DNA from: Saprospiraceae bacterium
Lineage (GTDB): Bacteria > Bacteroidota > Bacteroidia > Chitinophagales > Saprospiraceae
Assembly: GCA_027486765.1 (NCBI GenBank)
Contig: JAIXOO010000068.1
Span: forward strand, 1-52,023
Length of the DNA stretch: 52,023 nt
Reading direction: 5' to 3'
Shown here: positions 1-8,060 of the stretch, piece after piece
Layout of the letters: each line of letters starts with the position of its first letter
How positions within the stretch are numbered: the stretch's first letter is position 1
Notes under the pieces: generated by a model
Told to the model about the DNA's origin: nothing
Database searches by the model: none
The model's input: only the letters and a program-made list of their open reading frames with translations
Made by a program: the position numbers and the translations under genes

Positions 1-4
1 CAGG

Positions 5-838
5 CTAAACCCGCTTCCCCTCCAACTGGAAAATTCCCTCCAATTGCCCATACACCTCCGGCAATACCGCCTTAAACTGTTGCGGAAAATGGAAATAATG
101 TACAACCGTAACGGGCAACAATTCCACATCGGGCCGATTGATCCATTGTTGGATGGCCTGGGCTGGAAAACCGCTGATTTGGGGAAAGGCCAACCAGCGT
201 TGAGGGTCATCAGTAGGCCAGTTGAGCTGGGGGAAATTGAGCACAAAAGCCCGTGCCCACTCGTGCAGAGCTACATCGTAATACTCACGGGGGCTCATGA
301 AACCCTTCATCAGGTGGGGGGCTGAAAAAAGCAAAACCCCATCCTCTTCAAACAACTCCGAGGCGTGAATGTAATGGGGATATTGAGGCGAGTGAAAAGC
401 CTGGGCAAAAACCACCACCGTTTCGAACTTACGCAGCAAATAGTCGGGCAAATGAAAGGTAAGTGGCACCGCACTGGCGGCTACCGCCACTTTTAAGTCT
501 TCACTTACCGCAGTGTCTTCGTCCGGGCTTTTAAAATCGGTGGCAATTTTGAATAAAGCAACCCGCTGATGGAATAGCTGACGGTCTTCCTCATTGCGCA
601 GCTGCTGATAAAAAAAACTGTGCTGCTCAAAAAAAGCCCGCAACTTACCCGGTAGCGTTGGTGGGTTGCGCTGGTACCAGTACCAGTCGATTTGGGGCGA
701 AAAGATATAAAGTATGACCAAAACCACTACGCAGGGTATAACATAGCTTGCATAGGCAGGATCCACCATCAGGGCCAGGTAAAAGCTGATGGCCATTGCA
801 ATAAAAAAAGGCAGCGAGAGCATTCTACTGAATGGCAT
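5..838 (-). CDS. MtfA-like (M90 family) zinc-peptidase homologue with altered active-site motif
   Basis: A 277-residue protein with two hydrophobic segments at about residues 6-25 and 32-47, followed by a soluble domain. The order of conserved blocks (a short-peptide-rich helix region, a VAASAVPLTF-type block, then an LHE block) resembles the MtfA/M90 metallopeptidase family of Bacteroidota. The usual HExxH zinc motif reads HEWAR at residues 192-196, so the second zinc-binding His is Arg and proteolysis is doubtful. I start at the ATG at 838, which lies 11 nt after the upstream stop; an earlier in-frame start at 913 would overlap the upstream gene by 64 nt. It probably shares a transcript with the SWIM-type gene before it. 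Family assignment is from memory of the fold and moderately sure. Confidence 0.6.
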   Translation of the reverse strand: MPFSRMLSLPFFIAMAISFYLALMVDPAYASYVIPCVVVLVILYIFSPQIDWYWYQRNPPTLPGKLRAFFEQHSFFYQQLRNEEDRQLFHQRVALFKIATDFKSPDEDTAVSEDLKVAVAASAVPLTFHLPDYLLRKFETVVVFAQAFHSPQYPHYIHASELFEEDGVLLFSAPHLMKGFMSPREYYDVALHEWARAFVLNFPQLNWPTDDPQRWLAFPQISGFPAQAIQQWINRPDVELLPVTVVHYFHFPQQFKAVLPEVYGQLEGIFQLEGKRV

Positions 839-849
839 AGTGTATGGGT

Positions 850-1773
850 TTAAAGCTTGGTCACCGCAGATGCGTGGATCAATGAGAGTGGGTTCAGAAC
901 TTGCCCATCCCATTCGGCAAAAAAAGCAATCGGCTGTCCACCACTTAAGGCCAGCAGTTTCCAGTTTTTTTCCTCCTGATTGCTCAGCGGAAGAAAGTGG
1001 CGCTGCTGATCGATGGCGTAAAAGCGCTGCTCCTGCAAGATAACGCCAAAATCACTAAGGATAAACGGGCTGAGGGATAAAAAAGGATTTTGACTCAAGG
1101 CTTCCGCGTAGTTTTGGGCCAAATCGGCCACACTGCTGATACTGCTTAGCTCCGCGAAAGGCTCGGTGGAGAACCCAAACTCACCCACCACCGCCCGCAG
1201 GGGATTGATGCCCGGGAAAAAATACAGATCCGCTTCAAAAGCCGCCCCGATGATCCATTCCTGTTCAAAGGGAGCGTCTCGAAAGGCAAAATCCAATACC
1301 AGCGCAGGTTTTTGTAGCTTTTCAGCCATAAACCAGGTTCGCCGCCAACGCAAATCTTCCTCTACACCAAAATTTTGCCCCAAAACCAGCCAACGATCGT
1401 GTACTGCCGTTTGTTGGAGCAACTCAGCTTTCCGAATGGTGCGCCCACCGTACAGCAAGAGCTCTTCCTGCATGGCAGAGGGCAAGGTTTCCAATTTTTC
1501 AAAAGCTTGAGCGAAGAGATAAAAATCGGCGAGTTCGTGGAAGAACAAATCGGGCCATTGCGGATCATTGCGGCGCTGGCGCAGGATGCGGATGCGGCGG
1601 GAGATGGCACCCAGTTTGGCATCGGTCATTCGGGCAGCGATGCTGTCCCAGGTGGAATGGGGTTGACTTTGGAGGTGCCCAAACCCCTGGCGTACCGCGT
1701 CCAATACCCAAAGCTGAAGCTCTTTGGCTCCGAGGGACATGGATTCGATGCGTTTATCCAGGGGTGATTTCAT
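850..1773 (-). CDS. C-terminal part of a SWIM-zinc-finger-type protein (hypothetical, 307 aa)
   Basis: The 307 residues resemble the region that follows the SWIM zinc finger in bacterial SWIM proteins: a helical block with DLVRQG-like and FWxxxAARMxDA-like patterns, then RWLVLGQ, RRTWFMAE, PALVLDFAF and a YFFPGxNPLRAVV block. No CxC or CxH zinc-binding pattern is present, so the N-terminal SWIM half is missing. The upstream space to rnc is only about 115 nt and is filled by a long palindrome. The protein may be a truncated but expressed remnant or a naturally short version. In other genomes this family sits with MoxR AAA-ATPase and VWA genes, which are not seen here. The assignment rests on recalled similarity. 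Confidence 0.5.
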   Translation of the reverse strand: MKSPLDKRIESMSLGAKELQLWVLDAVRQGFGHLQSQPHSTWDSIAARMTDAKLGAISRRIRILRQRRNDPQWPDLFFHELADFYLFAQAFEKLETLPSAMQEELLLYGGRTIRKAELLQQTAVHDRWLVLGQNFGVEEDLRWRRTWFMAEKLQKPALVLDFAFRDAPFEQEWIIGAAFEADLYFFPGINPLRAVVGEFGFSTEPFAELSSISSVADLAQNYAEALSQNPFLSLSPFILSDFGVILQEQRFYAIDQQRHFLPLSNQEEKNWKLLALSGGQPIAFFAEWDGQVLNPLSLIHASAVTKL

Positions 1774-1779
1774 CTCAGT

Positions 1780-1881
1780 AACGGTTCCAGGGTTCCATGT
1801 TCCAAAGTTCCAGGGTTCAGGGTTCCAAGATTTGGGTTACCTGAACCCTGGAACTTTGGAACATGGAACCCTGGAACCGTT
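1780..1881. repeat. Perfect 42-bp inverted repeat of the GTTCCA-word family
   Basis: Arms 1780-1821 and 1840-1881 are exact reverse complements around an 18-nt loop. Each arm is made of iterated GGTTCCA / GTTCCAGG / GTTCCAAAG words. It fills the gap between rnc and the SWIM-type gene, both on the minus strand. A related element occupies 5596-5697 and a single arm lies at 35075-35104. Confidence 0.95.
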
Positions 1882-1888
1882 TGACAGT

Positions 1889-2635
1889 TCAATCTTCGTC
1901 CTCTTCCTCGATCAGGATGCCCAGCGCGATCATGGCTTTTTCTGAAGCCATTTGTTCGGCGCTTTTTTTGTTGAAATCGTCGGCAACGGCGACCCGTTTG
2001 TTGTTGATCATGACGGCCACCTTGAAGCGATCGCGTTTTTCAAATTTATAACGGGCGAGGAGTTTGTAGGTTACACTTTTGCCACTTTTTTGGCACCATT
2101 CCAGGAGTTGGCTCTTGTAGTTGTCGTCGAGGCGCTCCAGTTCGTGGATGTTCACATACCTGCGCAGCATTTGGTTAATCACGAAGGTTTTGGTTGGGCC
2201 ATAGCCTCGGTCGAGGTAAACGGCGCCCACCAGTGCTTCTACTGCGTTGCCGAGCATCGAGCGACTCAAGCGGGTGGTGTTGTACTCTGCAAGTAGAAGC
2301 TCCAGCTCCATTTTGTCACCAATGCGGTTGAGCGATTTGCGCTTCACCAGTTTGGAGCGCATTTTGGTGAGAAAACCTTCGTTGCTGTCCGGGTATTTTT
2401 TGAAGAGGTATTCGGCCACAATGGTACCCAAAACCGCGTCGCCGAGGTATTCCAGGCGCTCGTTGTTTTGCATCGGGAAAGCTTTGTCGCCCGAGTTACT
2501 GGTCGATTTGTGCGAGAAGGCCAACTTAAAAATACCCAAATTCGCTGGTGTGTAACCCAACAGTGGCTTGAGTTTACGGGCGAATTCTTTATCCGAAGAC
2601 AGGTAATAGTTATAAAATTTGAATAAAAGACGCAA
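1889..2635 (-). CDS. rnc: Ribonuclease III
   Basis: A 248-residue double-strand-specific endoribonuclease for rRNA and mRNA processing. The nuclease domain carries the signature ERLEYLGDAV at residues 59-68. The second metal-binding block reads GNAVEALVG (129-137), with Asn where E. coli has Asp; I recall this substitution as usual in Bacteroidota. A double-stranded RNA-binding domain fills about residues 165-235 and the tail is acidic (EEEDED). The start appears to be TTG at 2635: an in-frame TAA lies three codons upstream and no ATG precedes the conserved core. It is the last gene of the acpP-fabF-rnc order common in Bacteroidota. Confidence 0.95.
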   Translation of the reverse strand: MRLLFKFYNYYLSSDKEFARKLKPLLGYTPANLGIFKLAFSHKSTSNSGDKAFPMQNNERLEYLGDAVLGTIVAEYLFKKYPDSNEGFLTKMRSKLVKRKSLNRIGDKMELELLLAEYNTTRLSRSMLGNAVEALVGAVYLDRGYGPTKTFVINQMLRRYVNIHELERLDDNYKSQLLEWCQKSGKSVTYKLLARYKFEKRDRFKVAVMINNKRVAVADDFNKKSAEQMASEKAMIALGILIEEEDED

Positions 2636-2773
2636 GGCCGTTTAGTTATGAGTGTAAACAATGTCGCCCTGCAAAAAACGGGGTTGAACGCCATTTTTTT
2701 GCAGGGTGATGACTATGAATAAGTACAGAAACGGCCTGTAAGTATTGAATGAAAAAGAAGGAAACTACAAAAA

Positions 2774-2846
2774 GTGAAAAGTGAAAAACGAAAAGTGAAA
2801 AACAATAAAGTGTCTAGTTTTTTACTTTTCGTTTTTCGTTTTTCAT
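2774..2846. repeat. Imperfect inverted repeat of GTGAAAAACG words
   Basis: Arms of about 30 nt (2774-2803 and 2817-2846) pair with about four mismatches around a 13-nt loop. The arms are strings of GTGAAAAAC and CGAAAAGTG. It lies in the 325-nt gap between fabF and rnc, which otherwise holds only the hairpin at 2860-2898. Confidence 0.8.
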
Positions 2847-2859
2847 TCAAACGGAATCT

Positions 2860-2898
2860 AAACTCAGCCATTTTATCAAGTACAAAATGGCTGAGTTT
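2860..2898. terminator. Hairpin downstream of fabF (possible terminator)
   Basis: Perfect 15-bp arms (2860-2874 and 2884-2898, AAACTCAGCCATTTT) with a 9-nt loop. It sits 62 nt after the fabF stop on the minus strand. There is no clear U-run beyond the stem, so it may act as an mRNA-stabilising or partial stop signal between fabF and rnc. Confidence 0.5.
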
Positions 2899-2960
2899 GA
2901 GCGCATATCGCTAGGGCATGAGTAGTTTTTATTCTTTTCACCCAACAGAATATTACAGTC

Positions 2961-4214
2961 CTATTCTGTGAACTGCTTGAATATCAAAGATGAATTATGG
3001 CCACCAAAGCCAAATGTATTGCTAAGTACCGCCCGCACTTTGCGTTCCTGAGCCTGGTTAAAGGTCAGATTTAGACGGCTATCGATTTCAGGATCGTCGG
3101 TAAAATGGTTGATCGTTGGTGGAATAAATTGACCGCGCAGGGCCAAAATTCCAGCGATGGCCTCAATGGCCCCGGCAGCACCCAACAAGTGGCCGGTCAT
3201 GGATTTGGTCGAGCTGATGTTGAGCTGATAAGCGTGTTCACCAAATACCCTCTGGATGGCCTTGGTTTCGGCAATGTCACCCAATGGCGTTGAAGTACCG
3301 TGTACGTTGACGTAGTCAATTTCATCGGCATTCATCTTGGCGTCGGCGAGCGCCATAAGCATTACGTTGTAAGCGCCCAAACCCTCGGGATGGGGTGCAG
3401 TAATGTGATAGGCGTCGGCCGTTGCGCCTGCACCTACAATTTCTGCGTATATTTTAGCACCACGTTTTTTAGCGTGCTCGTATTCTTCAAGGATCAATGC
3501 GCCTCCACCTTCTCCGAGTACAAAGCCGTCGCGGTCTTTGTCGAAGGGGCGAGAAGCCGTTTTGCAGTCGTCGTTGCGGGTCGACATGGCTTTCATGGCG
3601 TTGAAACCACCGATTCCTGCCTTGGTTACCGCAGCTTCAGATCCACCGGTTACAATCAAGTCATTGCGCCCCAGGCGAATGTAGTCGAAGGCGTTCATGA
3701 TGGCGTGAGTAGCCGACGCACAAGCCGATACGGTAGCATAGTTGATGCCCCGAAAACCATACTTGATGGAAATGTGCCCCGCTGCAATGTCCGCAATCAT
3801 CTTGGGAATCATGAAAGGATTGTAGCGTGGAATACCGTTGCCCGAAGTGAAGGTTTCAATTTCTTCTTCCAAAGAACGCAAACCACCAATTCCCGAGCCC
3901 CAAATGACCCCCACACGGTCGCGATCCAACTGCTCCAATTGGGCAGTCAAACCAGAATCCTGCATGGCTTCTTCGGCGGTAACGAGGGCGAACTGGGTGA
4001 AACGGTCGAGGCGACGCACCTCTTTTTTGTCAATCGCAACTTCGGGATTGAAGTTTTTGACTTCACAAGCGAAATGAGTTTTGAACTCCGTTGGATCAAA
4101 CAAGGTGATCCGATCGGCACCACTCACTCCGTTCTGTAACCCTTCCTGGTAAGCCAGCAGGGTATTGCCAATAGGGGTAGCTGCGCCCAAACCGGTTACA
4201 ACAACTCTTCTCAT
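2961..4214 (-). CDS. fabF: 3-oxoacyl-[acyl-carrier-protein] synthase II (KAS II)
   Basis: A 417-residue condensing enzyme of type II fatty acid synthesis, extending acyl-ACP with malonyl-ACP in the cytoplasm. The catalytic Cys165 lies in VSACASATH; the two catalytic His are in VNVHGTSTPLGD and TGHLLGAAGA. Length and the N-terminal RRVVVTGLG start are typical of the family. The gene follows acpP with 90 nt between them, and that gap holds a strong hairpin with a T-run, so read-through from the acpP promoter is probably partial. Confidence 0.97.
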   Translation of the reverse strand: MRRVVVTGLGAATPIGNTLLAYQEGLQNGVSGADRITLFDPTEFKTHFACEVKNFNPEVAIDKKEVRRLDRFTQFALVTAEEAMQDSGLTAQLEQLDRDRVGVIWGSGIGGLRSLEEEIETFTSGNGIPRYNPFMIPKMIADIAAGHISIKYGFRGINYATVSACASATHAIMNAFDYIRLGRNDLIVTGGSEAAVTKAGIGGFNAMKAMSTRNDDCKTASRPFDKDRDGFVLGEGGGALILEEYEHAKKRGAKIYAEIVGAGATADAYHITAPHPEGLGAYNVMLMALADAKMNADEIDYVNVHGTSTPLGDIAETKAIQRVFGEHAYQLNISSTKSMTGHLLGAAGAIEAIAGILALRGQFIPPTINHFTDDPEIDSRLNLTFNQAQERKVRAVLSNTFGFGGHNSSLIFKQFTE

Positions 4215-4252
4215 ATACAGTATTGATTAGCAGAAACAAGAGTATGCTTATG

Positions 4253-4290
4253 AAAAAATCCACAGGATAAAATTAACCTGTGGATTTTTT
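4253..4290 (-). terminator. Intrinsic terminator/attenuator between acpP and fabF
   Basis: Arms 4253-4266 (AAAAAATCCACAGG) and 4277-4290 are perfectly complementary around a 10-nt loop, and the minus-strand transcript ends in six U. It lies between acpP and fabF, where it would let ACP be made in excess over the condensing enzyme. Confidence 0.85.
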
Positions 4291-4304
4291 CCCGAACACG
4301 AATG

Positions 4305-4541
4305 TTACTTCGCGTTGGCCTCAAGGTAGGTAATTGCATCACCCACCGTTTTAATGTTTTCCGCTTCTGCGTCCGGGATGGAAATATCGAATTGTTTCTC
4401 GAATTCCATGATCAGCTCAACGGTGTCCAGAGAGTCCGCACCCAAATCGGTAGTGAAGCTCGCTTCAGGGGTAACTTCTGAATCCGTAATTCCCAGCTTC
4501 TCAACGATGATTTTGGTTACTTTTTCTGCAATGCTTGACAT
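4305..4541 (-). CDS. acpP: Acyl carrier protein
   Basis: A 78-residue acidic helical protein that carries acyl chains on a 4'-phosphopantetheine arm. The attachment residue is Ser37 in [10 protein letters not shown]. It is followed by fabF and rnc on the same strand. A candidate promoter lies 35-66 nt upstream and a terminator-like hairpin follows the stop. Confidence 0.98.
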   Translation of the reverse strand: MSSIAEKVTKIIVEKLGITDSEVTPEASFTTDLGADSLDTVELIMEFEKQFDISIPDAEAENIKTVGDAITYLEANAK

Positions 4542-4575
4542 GTTAGAAAGCTTTATTGATTTAAAAATGCACCCG

Positions 4576-4607
4576 CAAAGTAACGTAGAACTATATTGAT
4601 AAACAAA
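4576..4607 (-). promoter_or_regulatory. Candidate acpP promoter
   Basis: On the minus strand a -33 TTTG (4607-4604) is followed after 20 nt by TTACTTTG (4583-4576), seven of eight matches to the Bacteroidota -7 box TAnnTTTG. The box ends 35 nt before the acpP ATG. Confidence 0.5.
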
Positions 4608-4813
4608 GTTTTTCAGGTAATTTTTTAAATACCTGTTCTACGCATTGCGGCAAATGCCTGAGTTCAAAAGCTTGATTTTGTTGAATTCAGCCGAACTCTT
4701 GCACAATCCAAGCCAATTCCCCACCTTTGTTGAACGATAAGCTTAGGGTCAAAAGTTCGAATTCATTGAAGCTTTGCACCTTTGGACTGCATCACCTTCT
4801 TAAAGTAACAGCT

Positions 4814-5563
4814 ATGCGCTCCTTATTCATTACTATGTTTTTTTTGGGCTCTGTGGGGATAATGATGGCCCAAGGCTCGGCATTTGGCATCAAGGGTGGC
4901 ATCACCGCCAGCCGCCAACGTTGGGACAATAATTTTGATCGAGACATGTTGCTGCGCTACCACGGCATCGTTTTTATTGAGTCGCTGGCTGAAGATACCC
5001 GCTTTTCCCTGTTCGCCCAAGCGGGATACCACATCAAAGGAAGCGCCATTCGCACCCCCCGCAGTGCAGTCACGGGTTCGGGGGGCACTATTTTTACAGT
5101 TCCTGCGCAACAAATTTCCTTTGAATACCGTAATGCTTCTTTGACAGTGGGGGCCAAACAAAATCTAGATCTGGATTTGGGGGATAAAAAACTGTATTAC
5201 CTCTTTGGTCTGCGGGGTGAATACACCATTAATACCTTACTCGGGCCACGAATTCCCAACGAGTACGATATTTTTACGATCTATTACCCGCTTCCTGAGT
5301 TTGTGCGCAAAATCAATTACGGCATCACTGTCGGTGGCGGGATTCACATTCCTTTTGATGATCTGGTTGGTGTATTGGTTGAATTTACGGTCAACCCCGA
5401 CTTCTCCTACCAATACGATCAGCCACCATTGGAGAACATCATCAACCCAAACCCCTGGGCTCCTCGGGGCAACATCACCTTACCCCAACGCAGAAGTACC
5501 AACCTGGCCTTTGAGCTTTCCTTTGGTTTTCGCTTTTTGCGCAAGGTAATTTATGTTGACTAA
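4814..5563 (+). CDS. Outer-membrane beta-barrel protein, hypothetical
   Basis: A 249-residue protein with a signal peptide (about residues 1-19, ending MMAQ) and alternating-residue beta strands throughout. It closes with an aromatic-ended strand (ELSFGFRFL), as in small Bacteroidota outer-membrane barrels. I start at the ATG at 4814 because it opens the signal peptide; the in-frame start at 4727 would add 29 polar residues. It is followed by a GTTCCA palindrome and lptB. The 272 nt upstream to acpP hold the acpP promoter and no other gene. The exact family is not recognised. Confidence 0.75.
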   Translation: MRSLFITMFFLGSVGIMMAQGSAFGIKGGITASRQRWDNNFDRDMLLRYHGIVFIESLAEDTRFSLFAQAGYHIKGSAIRTPRSAVTGSGGTIFTVPAQQISFEYRNASLTVGAKQNLDLDLGDKKLYYLFGLRGEYTINTLLGPRIPNEYDIFTIYYPLPEFVRKINYGITVGGGIHIPFDDLVGVLVEFTVNPDFSYQYDQPPLENIINPNPWAPRGNITLPQRRSTNLAFELSFGFRFLRKVIYVD

Positions 5564-5595
5564 ACACAAATCTCCCTCTAAAGGGGTCTTAAAAG

Positions 5596-5697
5596 AGGTT
5601 CCAAAGTTCCAGGGTTCCAGAGTTCCAAAGTTCGGGTCAAACCCTGGAACTTTGGAACCTGGAACCCTGGAACCTTGGAACCAGGAACCTTGGAACT
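5596..5697. repeat. Imperfect inverted repeat of the GTTCCA-word family
   Basis: Left part (about 5597-5634) and right part (about 5641-5676) pair apart from small indels, using the same GTTCCAGGG, GTTCCAAAG and GTTCCAGAG words as 1780-1881. Further GGAACC words run to 5697. It ends 10 nt before the lptB start, so it lies in that gene's 5' region. Confidence 0.85.
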
Positions 5698-5707
5698 ATA
5701 AAAGAGC

Positions 5708-6454
5708 ATGATTCTTCGCAGCGATAACCTCATTAAAGTGTACGGTCGACGCCATGTGGTCAAAGGTGTTTCGATCAATGTCAATCAGGGCGAAATTGTA
5801 GGATTGCTGGGGCCAAATGGCGCTGGCAAAACCACAACGTTCTACATGGTCGTTGGTTTTATCCAGCCCAACGAAGGCAAGGTGTACCTCAACGACGAGG
5901 AGATCACGAACTTGCCCATGTACAAACGCGCCCAAAAAGGGATTGGATATTTGCCACAGGAGCCATCGGTTTTCCGCAAACTTACGGTTGAAGACAATGT
6001 CAAAGCCGTATTGGAAATGACCAAGCTCTCCAGAGCCGAGCAAAAAGATAAGCTGGAAGTGTTAATCGACGAGTTCAACCTGCACAAGGTGCGCAAAAGC
6101 CGGGGGGATACCCTTTCGGGTGGTGAGCGCCGCCGGACTGAAATTGCCCGGGCCTTGGCTACCGATCCAACTTTCATTTTGCTGGATGAACCTTTTGCGG
6201 GGATCGACCCCATAGCGGTAGAAGACATCCAATACATCGTGGCCAAACTCAAAACAAAAAACATTGGTATCTTGATTACCGACCACAACGTGCAGGAAAC
6301 CCTCTCGATTACCGATCGGGCCTACCTCATGTTTGAAGGCAACATCCTCAAGGCGGGTACCGCTGAGGAGCTGGCCGCCGATGAAATGGTGCGCAAGGTC
6401 TACCTGGGGCAGAACTTTGAATTGCGGCGGAAGGTGATCGATTTGTCGAGATAA
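5708..6454 (+). CDS. lptB: LPS export ABC transporter ATP-binding protein
   Basis: A 248-residue ABC ATPase that drives lipopolysaccharide extraction from the inner membrane with LptF/LptG. Walker A is GPNGAGKTT (35-43), the Q-loop block is [15 protein letters not shown], the signature is [15 protein letters not shown], and Walker B with the catalytic Glu is [12 protein letters not shown]. The LptB-specific text around the Q-loop ([13 protein letters not shown]) supports the name over a branched-chain amino-acid ATPase. A LptF/LptG-type permease is encoded separately at 27583-28680. Confidence 0.95.
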   Translation: MILRSDNLIKVYGRRHVVKGVSINVNQGEIVGLLGPNGAGKTTTFYMVVGFIQPNEGKVYLNDEEITNLPMYKRAQKGIGYLPQEPSVFRKLTVEDNVKAVLEMTKLSRAEQKDKLEVLIDEFNLHKVRKSRGDTLSGGERRRTEIARALATDPTFILLDEPFAGIDPIAVEDIQYIVAKLKTKNIGILITDHNVQETLSITDRAYLMFEGNILKAGTAEELAADEMVRKVYLGQNFELRRKVIDLSR

Positions 6455-6458
6455 GGTG

Positions 6459-6486
6459 TTGATTGGTTACTGGGCGATTATTTTTG
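6459..6486 (+). promoter_or_regulatory. Candidate promoter of the first small lipoprotein gene
   Basis: TTG (6459-6461), 17 nt, then a perfect -7 box TATTTTTG (6479-6486). The box lies 35 nt before the ATG at 6521. The spacing is at the short end of the known range. Confidence 0.45.
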
Positions 6487-6520
6487 TCCCACTACTAATG
6501 TGCTGATAGTATAATAAGGT

Positions 6521-6796
6521 ATGGATAAAAAAGGCTTAATGTCGGTTTTTGCTTTCTTGCTTTTGAGCATTGGGGCTTTTTCCTGCGGGGAGAAACCACC
6601 CCTTCGATTGACGACTACCCAACGGGATCAAGTAGATACTTTGTTCCTACGCGCCGTCAATAAGGGAGGTTTATCGGCTGAAATGGATAGTTTATGTTCC
6701 AGTACACAGGCCGCAAAAGTCCAACACCTGGTGGATTCTATGCTGCTCGTACGCCGGAAGGAAGAGGAAGATTTAAGAAAAAGATATTCACGATGA
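6521..6796 (+). CDS. Small putative lipoprotein (91 aa)
   Basis: A 91-residue protein with a short basic start, a hydrophobic stretch (about residues 7-20) and a lipobox-like IGAFSC, so Cys22 should be lipidated after signal peptidase II cleavage. The mature part is charged and ends in a run of Lys/Arg/Glu. Its stop overlaps the next ATG as ATGA at 6793-6796, which suggests translational coupling. No family is recognised. Confidence 0.65.
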   Translation: MDKKGLMSVFAFLLLSIGAFSCGEKPPLRLTTTQRDQVDTLFLRAVNKGGLSAEMDSLCSSTQAAKVQHLVDSMLLVRRKEEEDLRKRYSR

Positions 6797-7269
6797 AAAG
6801 GAGCTCAGCTATAGAAAGTCGGTTTGAATTTAAAACTATGCATGGGCCTGAGAACCTTGCAAAATGCTACACCAAAAAACTCCTTCTTTTACTGTGCTTA
6901 ACGCTCCTTCTCCCAGCCTGCCTTTCCAAAAAGGAATACAGTGAAGAGGAGATGCAGCGCTTAATGGATGCGGAATTGCAGCGCAAAATCACGGAATACC
7001 GCAGGGCCAAAATTACAGCCTGCCAGGAAGAAGCTTTCCGGCAGGCTACCAAAATTGTGGATTCACTGGTCATTGCCGAAGCCTATTTTGATCGGGACAC
7101 CTTAGCCCGTCCGCCCAAGCCCATCAAGCCGGAAGAGAAAGCCCCGGAAATCAAAGGACCTGATACCATTCAATTGAAGCCTTTGTTTGAGGGCAAGCGG
7201 AAGAAAGTAAAAGTGGATACTTTGCTGAAAAAGACAAAAAAAGACACTACTTCGCGGAAGAAGAATTGA
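6793..7269 (+). CDS. Putative lipoprotein with basic C-terminal tail (158 aa)
   Basis: The hydrophobic segment ends in the lipobox LLPAC. The mature region is a charged helix (EEEMQRLMDAELQRK) followed by a Pro/Lys-rich tail with repeated KKTKKD patterns. Two starts are possible: the ATG at 6793, which overlaps the previous stop, or the ATG at 6838, which gives a shorter and more usual signal-peptide n-region. I list the coupled start. The Lys-rich tail could contact peptidoglycan, LPS or nucleic acid, but nothing specific can be claimed. Confidence 0.6.
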   Translation: MKRSSAIESRFEFKTMHGPENLAKCYTKKLLLLLCLTLLLPACLSKKEYSEEEMQRLMDAELQRKITEYRRAKITACQEEAFRQATKIVDSLVIAEAYFDRDTLARPPKPIKPEEKAPEIKGPDTIQLKPLFEGKRKKVKVDTLLKKTKKDTTSRKKN

Positions 7270-7272
7270 TAA

Positions 7273-7306
7273 GGGGCAATAAAAAAATAAATGTTCATTT
7301 TGCCCC
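7273..7306. terminator. Terminator-like inverted repeat between convergent genes
   Basis: GGGGCAA (7273-7279) pairs with TTGCCCC (7300-7306) around an A/T-rich centre. It lies between the plus-strand lipoprotein gene (stop 7269) and the minus-strand gene ending at 7320. Confidence 0.45.
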
Positions 7307-7319
7307 ACTACTAAACAGA

Positions 7320-7955
7320 TCACATCGCTTCCGCTTTAGTAAAAAAATCCCGCCGCTCTGGTTTGGAAAAGTTTACTTGAACCCGGCTCCGCTGGTTCGC
7401 AATCTTCAGCGTCCGCTTGAGTTTGTACCACAAAATCTGGGCAACCCCCAACAGGCAATGTCTTCTTGGTCCCGAAAAAACGAAAGTGCGCTTCTTTTTC
7501 AGGTAATCAGAGTGAATCAACTCTGCTTTGGAAGCCGCACTGTACAAAGCGGCAAGGCGCACCGAGTTGGTGCCAAAGAGCAATTGCTGGGTGCCAAAAA
7601 AACGCAGGGCATACGCCACACAGAACCAGACAAAGAAGTTGAGCAGCGTCTTTTTGCGGGTACTTGGTTCCATCCAAAAACAGCACATTTCGGTGTGAGG
7701 TACGGTGGCTTTTACTTTTTGATACAAGCCACTGCGGTGTTCTTCACCCACAAAAACTTCCAGGGTGCGCAGGGTTTCACCCGTGCCGAGTACAAAGCCG
7801 GCAATCATCCGCTTTTGCCAATAGACACCAAAAACCTGGTTATTTTCGTAATAATCGCGGTTGACATTGAAGCCTGAGCACTGGGTGTAAGTACTGGCAA
7901 ATACGTCCAATTCCTGGGCGTTGTTGATTTTTTTGAATTTTGGAAGCAAGGCCAT
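7320..7955 (-). CDS. Hypothetical protein (211 aa), possible GNAT-like fold
   Basis: Not recognised. An N-terminal block (VFGVYWQKRMIAGFVLGTG) and a late block with LLFGTNSVRLAALYSAAS followed by a strand resemble the first strands and the end of acyl-CoA N-acyltransferase folds. The central part is hydrophobic (NFFVWFCVAYALRFFG) and the C-terminus is very basic. It has its own promoter region at 7997-8043, which copies the architecture of the promoter of the neighbouring two-component operon. It may therefore be an output gene of that system. Confidence 0.6.
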   Translation of the reverse strand: MALLPKFKKINNAQELDVFASTYTQCSGFNVNRDYYENNQVFGVYWQKRMIAGFVLGTGETLRTLEVFVGEEHRSGLYQKVKATVPHTEMCCFWMEPSTRKKTLLNFFVWFCVAYALRFFGTQQLLFGTNSVRLAALYSAASKAELIHSDYLKKKRTFVFSGPRRHCLLGVAQILWYKLKRTLKIANQRSRVQVNFSKPERRDFFTKAEAM

Positions 7956-7996
7956 AATAGGTGTTTTGTAAGGTTGTGTTGATCTGGATTACCTTA

Positions 7997-8043
7997 CAAA
8001 GTTGCAGCTATGTTGGTGGGTGCACATCCACATCTTGATGTGG
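7997..8043 (-). promoter_or_regulatory. Promoter and palindrome upstream of the 211-aa gene
   Basis: Read on the minus strand: palindrome CCACATCTTGATGTGG (8043-8028), then ATG in place of TTG at the -33 position (8027-8025), 20 nt, then CAACTTTG (8004-7997), seven of eight matches to TAnnTTTG. Every distance equals that at 12523-12569. The palindrome directly abuts the -33 position, as expected of an activator site. Confidence 0.65.
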
Positions 8044-8060
8044 TCAAGAATGGGTACGTT

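Noticed and set aside
3300-4139. 279-residue open frame on the plus strand
   Set aside because: It lies wholly antisense to fabF, whose catalytic motifs are intact. The product has no recognisable pattern.
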